A stretch of 36,678 nucleotides of DNA. It comes from Myxococcales bacterium. GTDB lineage: Bacteria; Myxococcota_A; Polyangia; Polyangiales; Polyangiaceae. The DNA lies in assembly GCA_020430845.1 (NCBI GenBank), contig JAGQJA010000106.1, forward strand, positions 490 through 37,167. The letters are read 5' to 3'. Under the pieces are notes generated by a model. That model had not been told where the DNA came from and made no database searches. It worked only from the letters and a program-made list of their open reading frames with translations. Shown here piece after piece: positions 19,789-27,326 of this stretch; position 1 is the stretch's first letter, and each line of letters opens with the position of its first letter. Position numbers and translations under genes: made by a program.

Positions 19789-20636
19789 GATGCGCTCTCG
19801 GGGGCGTCGACGACGGACTCCGCCTCGGCGCGGCCCGAGTCGATCTCGGGCGTGGCGTCGGCGTCGTCCATCGCGGCGCGCGTGTGGGGGCAGAGGACGA
19901 GCGTGACGACGCCCATCGCGTGGTCGAGCAACAGGCCGACCACGAGCACGGCGCCGAGCACGGCGTAGACCTCTGCGAGGTGAAAGTGCTTGTTCTGGTT
20001 CAGGATCAGGGCGCCGATGCCGCCGTCCGACCGAGAGATCCCCTCGACCATGGTGATCATCGACCACCCCATCGCGAGGTTCTGCCGTACGGCGTCGAGC
20101 GTCCGATCGAGCGTACCTCGGACGATGACCTCCCACGCGACGCGGGCGTCGCTGGCGCCGAGCACACGCATCTGGTCGATCTCGGCGCGGGGCACCTCGT
20201 CGACGATGCGGGCGACGGCGGTGACGAGGAAGGTCGTCATGCCGAAGGTGAGCAGCGCGACCTTGAGGCGAAAGCCGCCGCCGGTCGCGAGCGTGAACGG
20301 GAAGACCAGGCCGGTGAGCCCGAGGAAGCGCAGCTTCGCGACGCCATGCGCGAGCGGACGGAGGGCCGGGACCACGCTGGCGTAGGCCAGCGCGAGCGAG
20401 ATGCCCACAGTCAGCGCGAGCGACACGGCGATGAGCCGCGTGGTCGTGAAGAGCTCGGCCCCGAGACCTCCTTCGCTCCAGAGCCTGCCGAACGCCGAGG
20501 CGATTTCGCCCAGCGTCGGCAAGCTCCGGAACGGAGAGAGGGCCCAGGCCGCGAGCGCGGCCGCGAGCCACCCGGCCCCGAGCACCGCGGCGCCCCTGAG
20601 GGAGCCGCGGGCCCGGAACGGGCGGACGAGGGACAT
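19785..20636 (-). CDS. ABC transporter permease (SsuC/TauC-like)
   Basis: A 283-residue membrane protein with about six hydrophobic helices. The EAA loop is clear in VPRAEIDQMRVLGASDARVAWEVIV, followed by AMGWSMITMVEGISRSDGGIGALI, the pattern of the binding-protein-dependent permeases for nitrate, sulfonate, taurine and similar substrates. ATG 20636 follows AGAAAGG and lies 20 bp after the stop of the OmpA-fused binding protein; the longer open frame upstream is a shadow. The last 30 residues are acidic (MDDADATPEIDSGRAEAES), an unusual cytoplasmic tail that could contact the ATPase or the coiled-coil partner. One permease gene means the channel is probably a homodimer. Confidence 0.92.
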   Translation of the reverse strand: MSLVRPFRARGSLRGAAVLGAGWLAAALAAWALSPFRSLPTLGEIASAFGRLWSEGGLGAELFTTTRLIAVSLALTVGISLALAYASVVPALRPLAHGVAKLRFLGLTGLVFPFTLATGGGFRLKVALLTFGMTTFLVTAVARIVDEVPRAEIDQMRVLGASDARVAWEVIVRGTLDRTLDAVRQNLAMGWSMITMVEGISRSDGGIGALILNQNKHFHLAEVYAVLGAVLVVGLLLDHAMGVVTLVLCPHTRAAMDDADATPEIDSGRAEAESVVDAPESAS

Positions 20637-20656
20637 GACTGCCTTTCTCTGAGTGT

Positions 20657-22420
20657 TCAGTTCGAGGACTGCGTGCCCATCACGATGACGACGCGACGGT
20701 TCTTGGCGCGACCTTCGGCCGTGGCGTTGGAGGCCACGGGCTCGGTCTGCCCGTGCGCGACGACCTTCACCCGACCCTCGGGGAAGCTCGACGGCGCGCG
20801 GGTCTCCAGCCAGTGCTTGACGGCAAAGGCGCGCTCCTCGGAGAGGCGCATGTTGCCGTCTGCATTGCCTGCGGCGTCGGTGTGTCCGTGGACCTCCACG
20901 GCCGTGCCGCTCGCGACCACGAGGTCTGCGAGGAGAGCGTCGAGCTCCTTCTGGGTCTCGCGCGAGAAGGAGGCGCTGCCGCTGTGGAACTCGATGTTCC
21001 ACGCGCGGCGGCTGACCACCTGCTTCACGCCGTTGCCGTCGAAGCTCACCGTCTCAGCCGTTCCCGCGGGGCCGGCGGCCAGCAGGTCCTTGATGTAGGA
21101 CGTGTCGGTCACCTTGTCTGCGGGGTCGAGCGTCGGGACGAGCTCCGGGTACTGCGAGCGGACGACGTTACCGAAGACGGTGTACGTCGTGCCGAACGCG
21201 TTGACGGAGCCCGGCGCGATGCCGAACAGCTGCGCGTTGTCTGCGAGGTTGTTCACGCTGGACCCGCCGAGCTCCACGAGGGTGCCCTGCTTGTCCATCT
21301 CCTTCTGGACGTTGAAGTACTTGTACCAGTACGCGGCGTCCTTCTCCTTGTAGACGACCGCGCTGACGGCAGCAGCCTCACGGAGCGCGCCGTCGTCGTG
21401 CTTGATGCGGTCTCCCGCGTCGAAGATCGACGAGAGCATGCCCGTGGTGAGCGCGCGGTGCTCGCGCATCCACTTGGCGTTGCCGATGATGACGTTGGGC
21501 ATCTGCGATCGGTACTCCTTGGTGGAGACGATCGACACGAGCCCGCCCTTGCCCTCGGCCACCGTGACGTCACCCGGGGTCCAGGTGACGACGGCGTCCA
21601 CGCAGTGCTTCTCCTTCTTGCCGGTCTTCACGTTCGTGAGATCGGTGCAGTAGCCACTGACGTACTTCTGGGCTGCGTCGACGTAGTCGCTCGCCGCGAT
21701 CCAGTTGACCGCGTCGGGGTCGTACGTCTTGTCGTCGGGGTTGTTGGCGATCTTGTTGTCGCCCATCCACTTGAGGGCGATGTTCCAGTCGCCGTCGCGG
21801 AGCACGCCGGCCACGACGCCGCCGCGCGCCTTCTGCGGATCCTGCCGCCACGCAGGAGGACCCATGAACTTGTCCTCGCCGCGGCTGTAGCCGGCAGAGC
21901 CGACGACCACGACGCGATACTCGGGCCCGATCTTCACGAGCCTGTCGTTCACGCCCTGGAGGAACTGCGCCGATCCGTCGCCCATGATGGCGACGAAGTG
22001 CGCCCCCTGCGTGGGGTTGTCCTGCCCGTTCTTGTACGCCTCGGCGAACGTGACGAGCTGCGCCTGCATCTGGTCCGGGTTGTCCTCGCGCACGAGCGAG
22101 AGGTTCACGCCGCGAGAGCACATGAGGCTGCCCTGCGTGGCTCGAGGCCCGCCGGTCGCGAGCATCGTGCCCATCTGCGCATTCCACGCCCAGTGGTACA
22201 TGCGCACTTCGGGCTTGTCGGTGCATCCGGGCGCTCGGCCCTCCACGCTGGGGAACGCGCCCGCCTTCTCGCCCGGCAAGACTGCCTGCGGCGGAACGGC
22301 GGAGTGCCCTCCGTGCGCGTGGTTCACGCGCGGCGAGAAGTACGTGGCCGCAGCCACGATCGACAGAGCAACGGCGGAAACGAAGACCTTCGCGGTCGTC
22401 GTGAGACGTAGACGCCTCAT
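20657..22420 (-). CDS. Periplasmic substrate-binding protein fused to OmpA peptidoglycan-binding domain
   Basis: A 587-residue protein. The N-terminus holds one hydrophobic helix (about 10-29), which may be an uncleaved anchor, then a His-rich patch HAHGGH. Residues about 60-460 resemble a type 2 periplasmic binding protein (QAQLVTFAEAYKNGQ; HCVDAVVTWTPGDVTVAEG; VSTKEYRSQMPNVIIGN), with several cysteines. Residues about 470-587 are an OmpA-like domain: IEFHSGSASF, VEVHGHTDAAGNADGNMRLSEERA, VVAHGQTEPVASN and KNRRVVIVMG. They include the Asp (HTD) and Arg (NRR) positions known to hold diaminopimelate of peptidoglycan. AAGGAG lies 10 bp before the ATG. First gene of the unit with a permease and an ATPase. 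Ligand unknown; the fusion implies a wall-tethered importer component. Confidence 0.9.
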   Translation of the reverse strand: MRRLRLTTTAKVFVSAVALSIVAAATYFSPRVNHAHGGHSAVPPQAVLPGEKAGAFPSVEGRAPGCTDKPEVRMYHWAWNAQMGTMLATGGPRATQGSLMCSRGVNLSLVREDNPDQMQAQLVTFAEAYKNGQDNPTQGAHFVAIMGDGSAQFLQGVNDRLVKIGPEYRVVVVGSAGYSRGEDKFMGPPAWRQDPQKARGGVVAGVLRDGDWNIALKWMGDNKIANNPDDKTYDPDAVNWIAASDYVDAAQKYVSGYCTDLTNVKTGKKEKHCVDAVVTWTPGDVTVAEGKGGLVSIVSTKEYRSQMPNVIIGNAKWMREHRALTTGMLSSIFDAGDRIKHDDGALREAAAVSAVVYKEKDAAYWYKYFNVQKEMDKQGTLVELGGSSVNNLADNAQLFGIAPGSVNAFGTTYTVFGNVVRSQYPELVPTLDPADKVTDTSYIKDLLAAGPAGTAETVSFDGNGVKQVVSRRAWNIEFHSGSASFSRETQKELDALLADLVVASGTAVEVHGHTDAAGNADGNMRLSEERAFAVKHWLETRAPSSFPEGRVKVVAHGQTEPVASNATAEGRAKNRRVVIVMGTQSSN

Positions 22421-22700
22421 GACACCAACACTCCTTTCTCTGCGCGCCGAGCACGCCCCGCGCGCACGTGTCCGGGGCGCCCCGCGCGCATTCGCGTGGC
22501 GTCATTCGGTCATCGTGCGCTCGGCGGCGTGCTCACGTCCGCGCTCATGAGAAAGTAAGCCCGCCCCGGGCCGTTGCCGCGAAATCGGACATGCGACGCG
22601 TACGATATTTCGCGGCGTGGATCGTCGAAATACCGGTCGCCGTCTCGGAGCTCGCCCCGCGACGTCCCCACACCATTACGTGCATATTGCACGCGTGCGG
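22421..22700 (-). promoter_or_regulatory. 280-bp dyad-rich upstream region of OmpA-ABC unit
   Basis: This gap holds three dyads. CGTGCA-TAT-TGCACG (22679-22693) lies 7 bp past the SH3-protein stop. GCCGCGAAAT (22576-22585) and ATTTCGCGGC (22607-22616) are perfect 10-bp arms 21 bp apart, with another CGAAAT at 22626-22631. GCCCCG (22455-22460) and CGGGGC (22473-22478) form a stem in the leader. I cannot place a -35/-10 pair with confidence. No gene is seen. Confidence 0.55.
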
Positions 22701-23714
22701 TCAGCGGCCGATGGCGCCGCGGTAGACCCAGCCCTGGCTCGCGAACCCGTCGCCGAACCGGATCGAGTACCAGCCGCCCTTGGACTCGCCGGGCTGCACC
22801 TTCGCGCCGCGCGGGAGACGCGCCACGATCGCGCCCGTCTTGGGCACGTCACGCACGAGCGCGACCTCCCACGCCACGGTCGCCTCGCCGCTCGCGCCCT
22901 TGGCCGCGGGCGGCGGATCGTTGGCGGAGTCGTCGCCCGGAGGCGGGAGCGCCGCCGTCGACGCCGCGTTCGGCGTGGCGTTCGCCTTCGACGTGACGGC
23001 CGCGGTCGGCGCGTCGTCGGCGTCTGCCGCGGCGCCCTTGGCCGCTCGCGCCGCCGGGGCCTTGAACGTGGCCGCATACGCGACGACGTATCGTTTGTGC
23101 TCGTGGGGCACGTCCTTGGCGACGACGCCCGAGAAGTGGGTCTTGAGGCAGCCCGCGATGCCGTCGACGTTCCCCACGGTGCTCGACTTGCCGACCGAGT
23201 GCGACACGCCTCCGCGATTGAAGTCCACGGTGACGACCACGCTGAGCTTGCCCGCTTGGCCCTCGGCGGCGCCGCACGACGCGAGCTTCTGCAGGCGCGG
23301 GGTGACGATGGCGTCGAGCCCCGAAGGCGCAGCGCCACACTCCTTGCCCTTGAGCGTCTCGTTGTCGGCGTTCTTGCAGCTGATGACGTAGGGTCGACCC
23401 ACGTGCACGTCGGGCGCGCCGAGCGAGCCCGCGCCGTCGGTCTTGGGCGTGGCGGCCATGGCCGCGGGAGCGGCACCCGAAGCGGGCGCGCGGGGGGCGG
23501 CGGTGGCGACCGCGCGCGGCTCGGCGGTGGAGGTAGCGGTGGCGGCGGCCGTGGTCGAGCCCGGCGCGGAGGGGCCGAGCTTGACCCCGAGCAGGCGCGG
23601 CCACGCGACCCCGACGCCGAAGCCCACGGCGGCGATCACCGCGACCTTCACCCACGCGGCGCGGTCGCGCTCGGCCGAAGGGATGTCCATGGCGATCGGC
23701 GGACGTTGGCGCAT
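22701..23714 (-). CDS. Membrane-anchored protein with AgmX-like central domain and C-terminal SH3 domain
   Basis: I prefer ATG 23714 (337 residues) over the frame's first possible start at 23765, since the extra 17 residues look non-coding; ATG 23690 is also possible. One transmembrane helix (about 20-42) follows a basic N-terminus, so the bulk should be periplasmic. An Ala/Thr-rich linker leads to a central domain (about 110-215) with ISCKNADNETLKGKECG, LSVVVTVDFNRGGVSHSVG and GIAGCLKTHFSGV. This resembles the C-terminal domain of AgmX/PglI-type myxobacterial proteins. The last 55 residues form a bacterial SH3-like domain (VRDVPKTGAIVARLPRGAKV; GGWYSIRFGDGFASQGWVY). A wall-linked adaptor role is plausible. 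No strong ribosome site is visible. Confidence 0.82.
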   Translation of the reverse strand: MRQRPPIAMDIPSAERDRAAWVKVAVIAAVGFGVGVAWPRLLGVKLGPSAPGSTTAAATATSTAEPRAVATAAPRAPASGAAPAAMAATPKTDGAGSLGAPDVHVGRPYVISCKNADNETLKGKECGAAPSGLDAIVTPRLQKLASCGAAEGQAGKLSVVVTVDFNRGGVSHSVGKSSTVGNVDGIAGCLKTHFSGVVAKDVPHEHKRYVVAYAATFKAPAARAAKGAAADADDAPTAAVTSKANATPNAASTAALPPPGDDSANDPPPAAKGASGEATVAWEVALVRDVPKTGAIVARLPRGAKVQPGESKGGWYSIRFGDGFASQGWVYRGAIGR

Positions 23715-23807
23715 CGTCGCTCGATTGTTAGCACGCGCGGCGTTTCGACCCCAAAATCTCACCACGCCCTGAACGCTCGGGGCGGGTGCGGATCGTCCCG
23801 GCGGAGC

Positions 23808-24266
23808 TTACTGGGCGAGGATGCGGACGCCGATGACGAGGCTGCCGCCCTGGTACGTCTGGCCGCCGACGAAGAAGCGCTTGTTGGGCTGCGCGGTGAT
23901 CTCGAGCAGCTTGAGGAACGCCTTGCCGTCGGGCTGGCTGATCGACGCAGAGATCTTGTAGCGCTTGTCGGGCGTGACGTCGCCCAGCACCAGCTGGAAC
24001 GTGCGCCCGGTGGGCAGGCCCGTCGAGCTCGCCTGGCCCTTGGAGAGGGGCAGCACCTTGCGCTCGAGCAGCTTGTAGTTGTTGTACTTGAGCGGCGGCA
24101 TCTCGCCGATCGCCGGGTCGACGCTGGGCGTCCCTTGCGTCGCGTGGATGATGAGCACCTCGGCCGTCACCGGCCCGTCGGCGCGTGCCTCGGGCGTGGG
24201 GACCAGGAGCGCCGCGCCCATCACGAGCGCGCCGAACGTCAGATGTCGTCGAGAGACTTGCCGCAT
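23808..24266 (-). CDS. Small exported protein with Tat-like signal, coupled to anti-sigma gene
   Basis: I place the start at ATG 24266, preceded by GGGGAGA 8 bases upstream and 1 bp past the anti-sigma stop; this gives 152 residues. The N-terminus RQVSRRHLTFGALVMGAALL has a twin-arginine pattern (SRRxLxF) before the hydrophobic stretch, with cleavage near ARA/DG, so export through Tat is possible. The mature part is a small beta-rich domain (VTAEVLIIHATQGTPSVDPAI; LKYNNYKLLERKVLPL; TFQLVLGDVTPDKRYKISASI; GGSLVIGVRIL). I do not recognise it. It is the third gene of the sigma/anti-sigma unit and is likely its target or effector. Confidence 0.83.
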   Translation of the reverse strand: MRQVSRRHLTFGALVMGAALLVPTPEARADGPVTAEVLIIHATQGTPSVDPAIGEMPPLKYNNYKLLERKVLPLSKGQASSTGLPTGRTFQLVLGDVTPDKRYKISASISQPDGKAFLKLLEITAQPNKRFFVGGQTYQGGSLVIGVRILAQ

Positions 24267-24267
24267 G

Positions 24268-24906
24268 TCATTTCTCCCCGGTCTCGTCGATCCACACGAC
24301 GACGCTCGTGGACACCTCATTGGCGTTCGGAAGATAGAACACGCTCACCGAATGCCCAGGAGATTCGATCGCGTCGACCTCGACGCCAGGCCCACCTTGA
24401 GCAGGGAGCGGGTCGGCCGAGGCCACCTGCACCGGCTCGGGTGCCGGCGTCGCCGACGGCGGCGTCACCGGCGTCACCGGCGTCACCGGGCTCACGGGCA
24501 CCTCTGCCACGGTGCGGTCGTCGCCGTTGCGCGCCATCACGATGAAGCCGGCAGCCAACGCGAGGGCCGCGGCCACACCCGCGGCGAGGCCCATCCGACG
24601 ACGACGCACGTCCTCGAGAGAGTGCACCTTGGCGACGGGCTGCGACGGCGACATCGACGGTCGCTCGGGCTCGATGTCGGCGACGCCCGCCATCACCGCG
24701 TCGGCGATGTCGAACGTGGCGACCGCCTTGCTCGACGTGCGGTCGGCGTGGACGGCGCGGATGACGTCACCCAGCGCGCCCATCTGCTCGGCCACGCGGC
24801 CGGCCTCTTCGTCGCTGTCGACCAGGCGCGCGATCTCGTCGCGCTCCTTGTCGGACAGCTCACCGTCCGCATACGCCATGAGTTGGAGGAGCTCGGCCTT
24901 GTTCAC
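24268..24906 (-). CDS. Predicted single-pass anti-sigma factor
   Basis: Start GTG 24906 overlaps the sigma-factor stop (GTGA); the product has 212 residues. The N-terminal cytoplasmic part (LLQLMAYADGELSDKERDEIARLVDSDEEAGRVAEQM) fits the anti-sigma pattern of a short helical domain with a YxDGELs motif. It lacks the zinc His-Cys-Cys motif. One transmembrane helix (about 102-122, after RRRR) leads to a Pro/Thr/Val-rich periplasmic linker with VTPVTPVTP and a C-terminal strand segment (SVSVFYLPN...VVVWIDETG). Expected role: hold the adjacent ECF sigma factor at the membrane until a periplasmic signal arrives. Role is inferred from position and layout. Confidence 0.85.
   Translation of the reverse strand: MNKAELLQLMAYADGELSDKERDEIARLVDSDEEAGRVAEQMGALGDVIRAVHADRTSSKAVATFDIADAVMAGVADIEPERPSMSPSQPVAKVHSLEDVRRRRMGLAAGVAAALALAAGFIVMARNGDDRTVAEVPVSPVTPVTPVTPPSATPAPEPVQVASADPLPAQGGPGVEVDAIESPGHSVSVFYLPNANEVSTSVVVWIDETGEK
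24461..24487. repeat. 9-bp perfect tandem repeat, three copies
   Basis: GGCGTCACC is repeated three times in the anti-sigma gene and encodes the VTPVTPVTP linker on the minus strand. Slipped-strand changes here would alter linker length by three residues without a frameshift. Confidence 0.8.
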
Positions 24907-25754
24907 GACTCTTCCTCTTCCTCGGACATGGTTCCGCGGCCGGTCGGCTTGTGGCCGATCTGCTCTTCGTAGCAATCGACCAGCGCCTTCTGCAGCTTCT
25001 GACGCGCATGGAAGAGACGGCTCATGATGGTGCCCTTCGAGACACCCATCGCCTGCGCCATCTCCTCGTAGCTCAAACCTTCGATCTCTCGCATGACAAT
25101 GACGCCGCGGTGGTAGCTAGGCAGCGCGTCGAGCGCGCTTTGAAGGCGCGCGGCGATTTCGCCCCGGCGGACCACGTCCAATGGGTCCGCTCCGTCGACA
25201 CGACTGAGCAGCGGAAACTGAGCCTCCTGGGCTTCGTCGGACTCGAACCGCGAGTCATCGAGGTCCGTGAGCTGGCGACCCGGCTTACGGATGAGATCGA
25301 TGCTGAGGTTGGTGATGATCCGATAGAGCCAGGTGAAGAAGCTGCTGCCACCCTGAAAGTTGTTGAGGCCCTTGTAAACGCGAAGGAAGGCTTCTTGGAC
25401 GAGCTCGCGGGCGTCGTTTTCGTCGCGGACGAGGGCGAGCGCGATGGCGAACGCACGGCGCTGATGCCGTTCGACGAGCTGTCGAAACGCCACCTTGTCG
25501 CCTTCTTGTGCCTTCGCGATGAGCGCACGATCCTCCTCCGCCTCGCGGATCCGAGCCTGCTTGGTATTGGACGCCTCAGAAACCCGTGTATTCACGCTGT
25601 CCGAGGGCATCGGCGGCGGACGGCTCACGGCGCCTTCGGCGGGCGGTGGACGCGCGTCCAGCTGTGAAGAGTCCGGCGGGGACGAAACCGCGGATTCTTC
25701 GAGCTCGTCCGCCCCATCGGGCGGCGCGCTGGTTGTCGCCGGACGCACCGTCAT
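24903..25754 (-). CDS. ECF-family RNA polymerase sigma factor with long N-terminal extension
   Basis: Sigma region 2 spans about residues 75-157 (EDRALIAKAQEGDKVAFRQLVERHQRRAF; DARELVQEAFLRVYKGL; FFTWLYRIITNLSIDLIRK). Region 4 spans about 198-262 (RLQSALDALPSYHRGVIVMREIEGLSYEEMAQAMGVSKGTIMSRLFHARQKL). ECF factors direct RNA polymerase to stress or envelope genes. The frame's first ATG (25754) gives 283 residues with about 70 Pro/Ser-rich residues before region 2. ATG 25610 or GTG 25595 are alternative starts, and none has a clear ribosome site. A Glu-rich tail ends the protein. The anti-sigma gene overlaps its stop, and an HtrA lipoprotease gene lies upstream on the same strand. Confidence 0.94.
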   Translation of the reverse strand: MTVRPATTSAPPDGADELEESAVSSPPDSSQLDARPPPAEGAVSRPPPMPSDSVNTRVSEASNTKQARIREAEEDRALIAKAQEGDKVAFRQLVERHQRRAFAIALALVRDENDARELVQEAFLRVYKGLNNFQGGSSFFTWLYRIITNLSIDLIRKPGRQLTDLDDSRFESDEAQEAQFPLLSRVDGADPLDVVRRGEIAARLQSALDALPSYHRGVIVMREIEGLSYEEMAQAMGVSKGTIMSRLFHARQKLQKALVDCYEEQIGHKPTGRGTMSEEEEES

Positions 25755-25822
25755 GCGACCGCAAGGTCTAGCACGCCTTCTTTTCTAGGCCGAGATCTAC
25801 GGGCTCGCCGTCCCCGGGGCGC

Positions 25823-25841
25823 GCGCCACGGCCCGTGGCGC
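25823..25841 (-). terminator. GC-rich hairpin downstream of HtrA gene
   Basis: GCGCCACGG and CCGTGGCGC are perfect 9-bp arms round one base; in RNA this would be about 8 bp with a 3-nt loop. It lies 34 bp past the protease stop on the minus strand and 69 bp before the sigma-factor ATG. No U-run follows, so termination is only a possibility. Confidence 0.4.
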
Positions 25842-25874
25842 CCAAGGCGCCGTTCGGGTGGGCCGAGCCTGGCG

Positions 25875-27035
25875 CTACGGCTCGTCCTCGAACATCGACC
25901 GGGCCCGCCGGCGATCGTCGGGCAGCTTACCGAGCGTGACGTCCTTGTCGAAGGCGGTCTCGCCCCGCTGGACGCGCACGGTGACCTTTTTGCCTACACC
26001 GGCCGTGCTGGCGAGCCACTGCAAGAGCGTGCCCTTCTGCACCTCTTTGCCGTCGAACCCGACGACCACGTCGCCCGCCTTGAGGCCCGCTTGCTCGGCC
26101 GGGCCGTTGGGGGCCACGCCCGTCACGAGCACGCCCTTGGCGACCTTGATGCCCCGGGCCTCACGCTCGCGCGCGGTGAGCGAGCCGACGTCTTGGATGA
26201 GCACGCCGAGCGCGCTCCGCGTGAAGTGGCCCTCCTTGAGGAGAGAGGGGAGCAGCTGCTTGACGAGGTTGATGGGGATGGCGAACCCGATGCCCTGCGC
26301 CCCGCCACCGCGGATGGCCGTGTTCACGCCGACGACCTCGCCGTCGAGGTTGAGCAGCGGGCCGCCCGAGTTGCCCGGGTTGATCGACGCGTCCGTCTGC
26401 AAGAAGTCGTAGTACCCGCTCGGGTCGAGCGGCACGTCGCTCTGACCGCGGTGCTTGGCGCTCACGATGCCCGCGCTCACCGTGTGCGAGAGCCCGAACG
26501 GGTTGCCGATGGCGACCACCCAGTCGCCGACCTCGACGCGGTCAGAGTCGGCGAGCGCGATCGGCTTGAGGTCCTTGGCGTCGTCGAGCTTGAGCACGCC
26601 GATGTCGGTGCTCTCGTCGTGCCCGATGACGCGCGCCTCGAAGGCTCGCTCGTCCGACAGCTGGACCACGATCTGCGCGGCCCGCCGGATGACGTGGTAG
26701 TTCGTGAGGACGACGCCGGTGTCGTCGTAGATGAAGCCGGTGCCGAGGCCGCCCGCCGATCGGCTCCCCGCGGCGCGGGTGGAGATCGTGACGACGCTCG
26801 GGTCGGCCTTGCGGGCGATCGGCGCGAAGCTGATGGGCGCGACGGCCCCCGCGGCGGCAGGCTCGAGCCTCGCGGGGGCGGCGGACGGCGTCGCCGGGGT
26901 GAGCGGCGCCGCGGAGGTGACGGGGACGGCCCCCTTGGGCAGGTCTTCGCGCGACGCTTCGCCCGTCGACTTCGCCTTGCAACCGAGGGCCGCCATCGCG
27001 ACCCAGAGCACCAGCCCGTACTTCCGAAGATTCAC
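25875..27035 (-). CDS. HtrA/Deg-type serine protease lipoprotein with one PDZ domain
   Basis: A 386-residue protease. The lipobox ALGC places the lipidated cysteine at residue 19, so it should be membrane-anchored in the periplasm. A Pro/Ala-rich linker precedes the trypsin-like domain (about 75-265). The catalytic triad is His114 (NYHVI), Asp144 (TDIGVLKL) and Ser223 (GNSGGPLLN). The oxyanion and LA-loop regions look intact. One PDZ domain follows (about 272-370: RGIKVAKGVLVTGVAPNGPAEQAGLKAGDVVVGFDG). One PDZ and membrane anchoring recall DegS, though DegS uses a transmembrane helix. Start GTG 27035 overlaps the stop of the DUF1844 gene (GTGA). The ECF sigma and anti-sigma pair lies 120 bp downstream, which suggests an envelope-stress role. 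Confidence 0.95.
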   Translation of the reverse strand: MNLRKYGLVLWVAMAALGCKAKSTGEASREDLPKGAVPVTSAAPLTPATPSAAPARLEPAAAGAVAPISFAPIARKADPSVVTISTRAAGSRSAGGLGTGFIYDDTGVVLTNYHVIRRAAQIVVQLSDERAFEARVIGHDESTDIGVLKLDDAKDLKPIALADSDRVEVGDWVVAIGNPFGLSHTVSAGIVSAKHRGQSDVPLDPSGYYDFLQTDASINPGNSGGPLLNLDGEVVGVNTAIRGGGAQGIGFAIPINLVKQLLPSLLKEGHFTRSALGVLIQDVGSLTAREREARGIKVAKGVLVTGVAPNGPAEQAGLKAGDVVVGFDGKEVQKGTLLQWLASTAGVGKKVTVRVQRGETAFDKDVTLGKLPDDRRRARSMFEDEP

Positions 27036-27319
27036 TTTCCGCCCGCGGCTCCTTTCGTCTTCTCGACGTAGCGCATCCGCAAGTCGAAGAGGATCTGCGT
27101 GATCAGACGCTCCTCTTCTCCGTCCAGGTTCCCCTTCGTCTTCTCTTCGATGAGACCGAGCAGATCGATGTTCTGCTTGGCGAGGGGGAGGTTCTGTTCG
27201 ACCACGTTCGACTCTGGGTTGGGCGCCTCACCGAGGTGCATCAGGGCCGAGTGGCTGAGCGAAAGCACGAACGTCGCGAAGTCGATCGGGGCGGCTGTCT
27301 CCTTGGAGGTCACCGGCAT
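27032..27319 (-). CDS. DUF1844 family protein
   Basis: A 95-residue protein matching DUF1844 by its characteristic segments: PIDFATFVLSLSHSALMHLGEAPNPES, NLPLAKQNIDLLGLIEEKTKGNLDGEEE and LFDLRMRYVEKTKG. The family is small, cytoplasmic, common in deltaproteobacteria and related lineages, and has no settled function known to me. It is predicted to be helical. It overlaps the HtrA start by 4 bp and begins 7 bp after the stop of the small acidic gene upstream, so the three form one operon. A basic Gly-rich tail (TKGAAGGK) ends the protein. Confidence 0.9.
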   Translation of the reverse strand: MPVTSKETAAPIDFATFVLSLSHSALMHLGEAPNPESNVVEQNLPLAKQNIDLLGLIEEKTKGNLDGEEERLITQILFDLRMRYVEKTKGAAGGK

Positions 27320-27326
27320 CCCTCCG

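Noticed and set aside
18992-20571. Upstream extension of the ABC ATPase frame
   Set aside because: The part above 19788 is a shadow of the permease; the ATPase fold begins after the GTG at 19788.
22617-24545. 642-codon plus-strand open frame
   Set aside because: It crosses three genes with good motifs on the other strand and lacks any domain.
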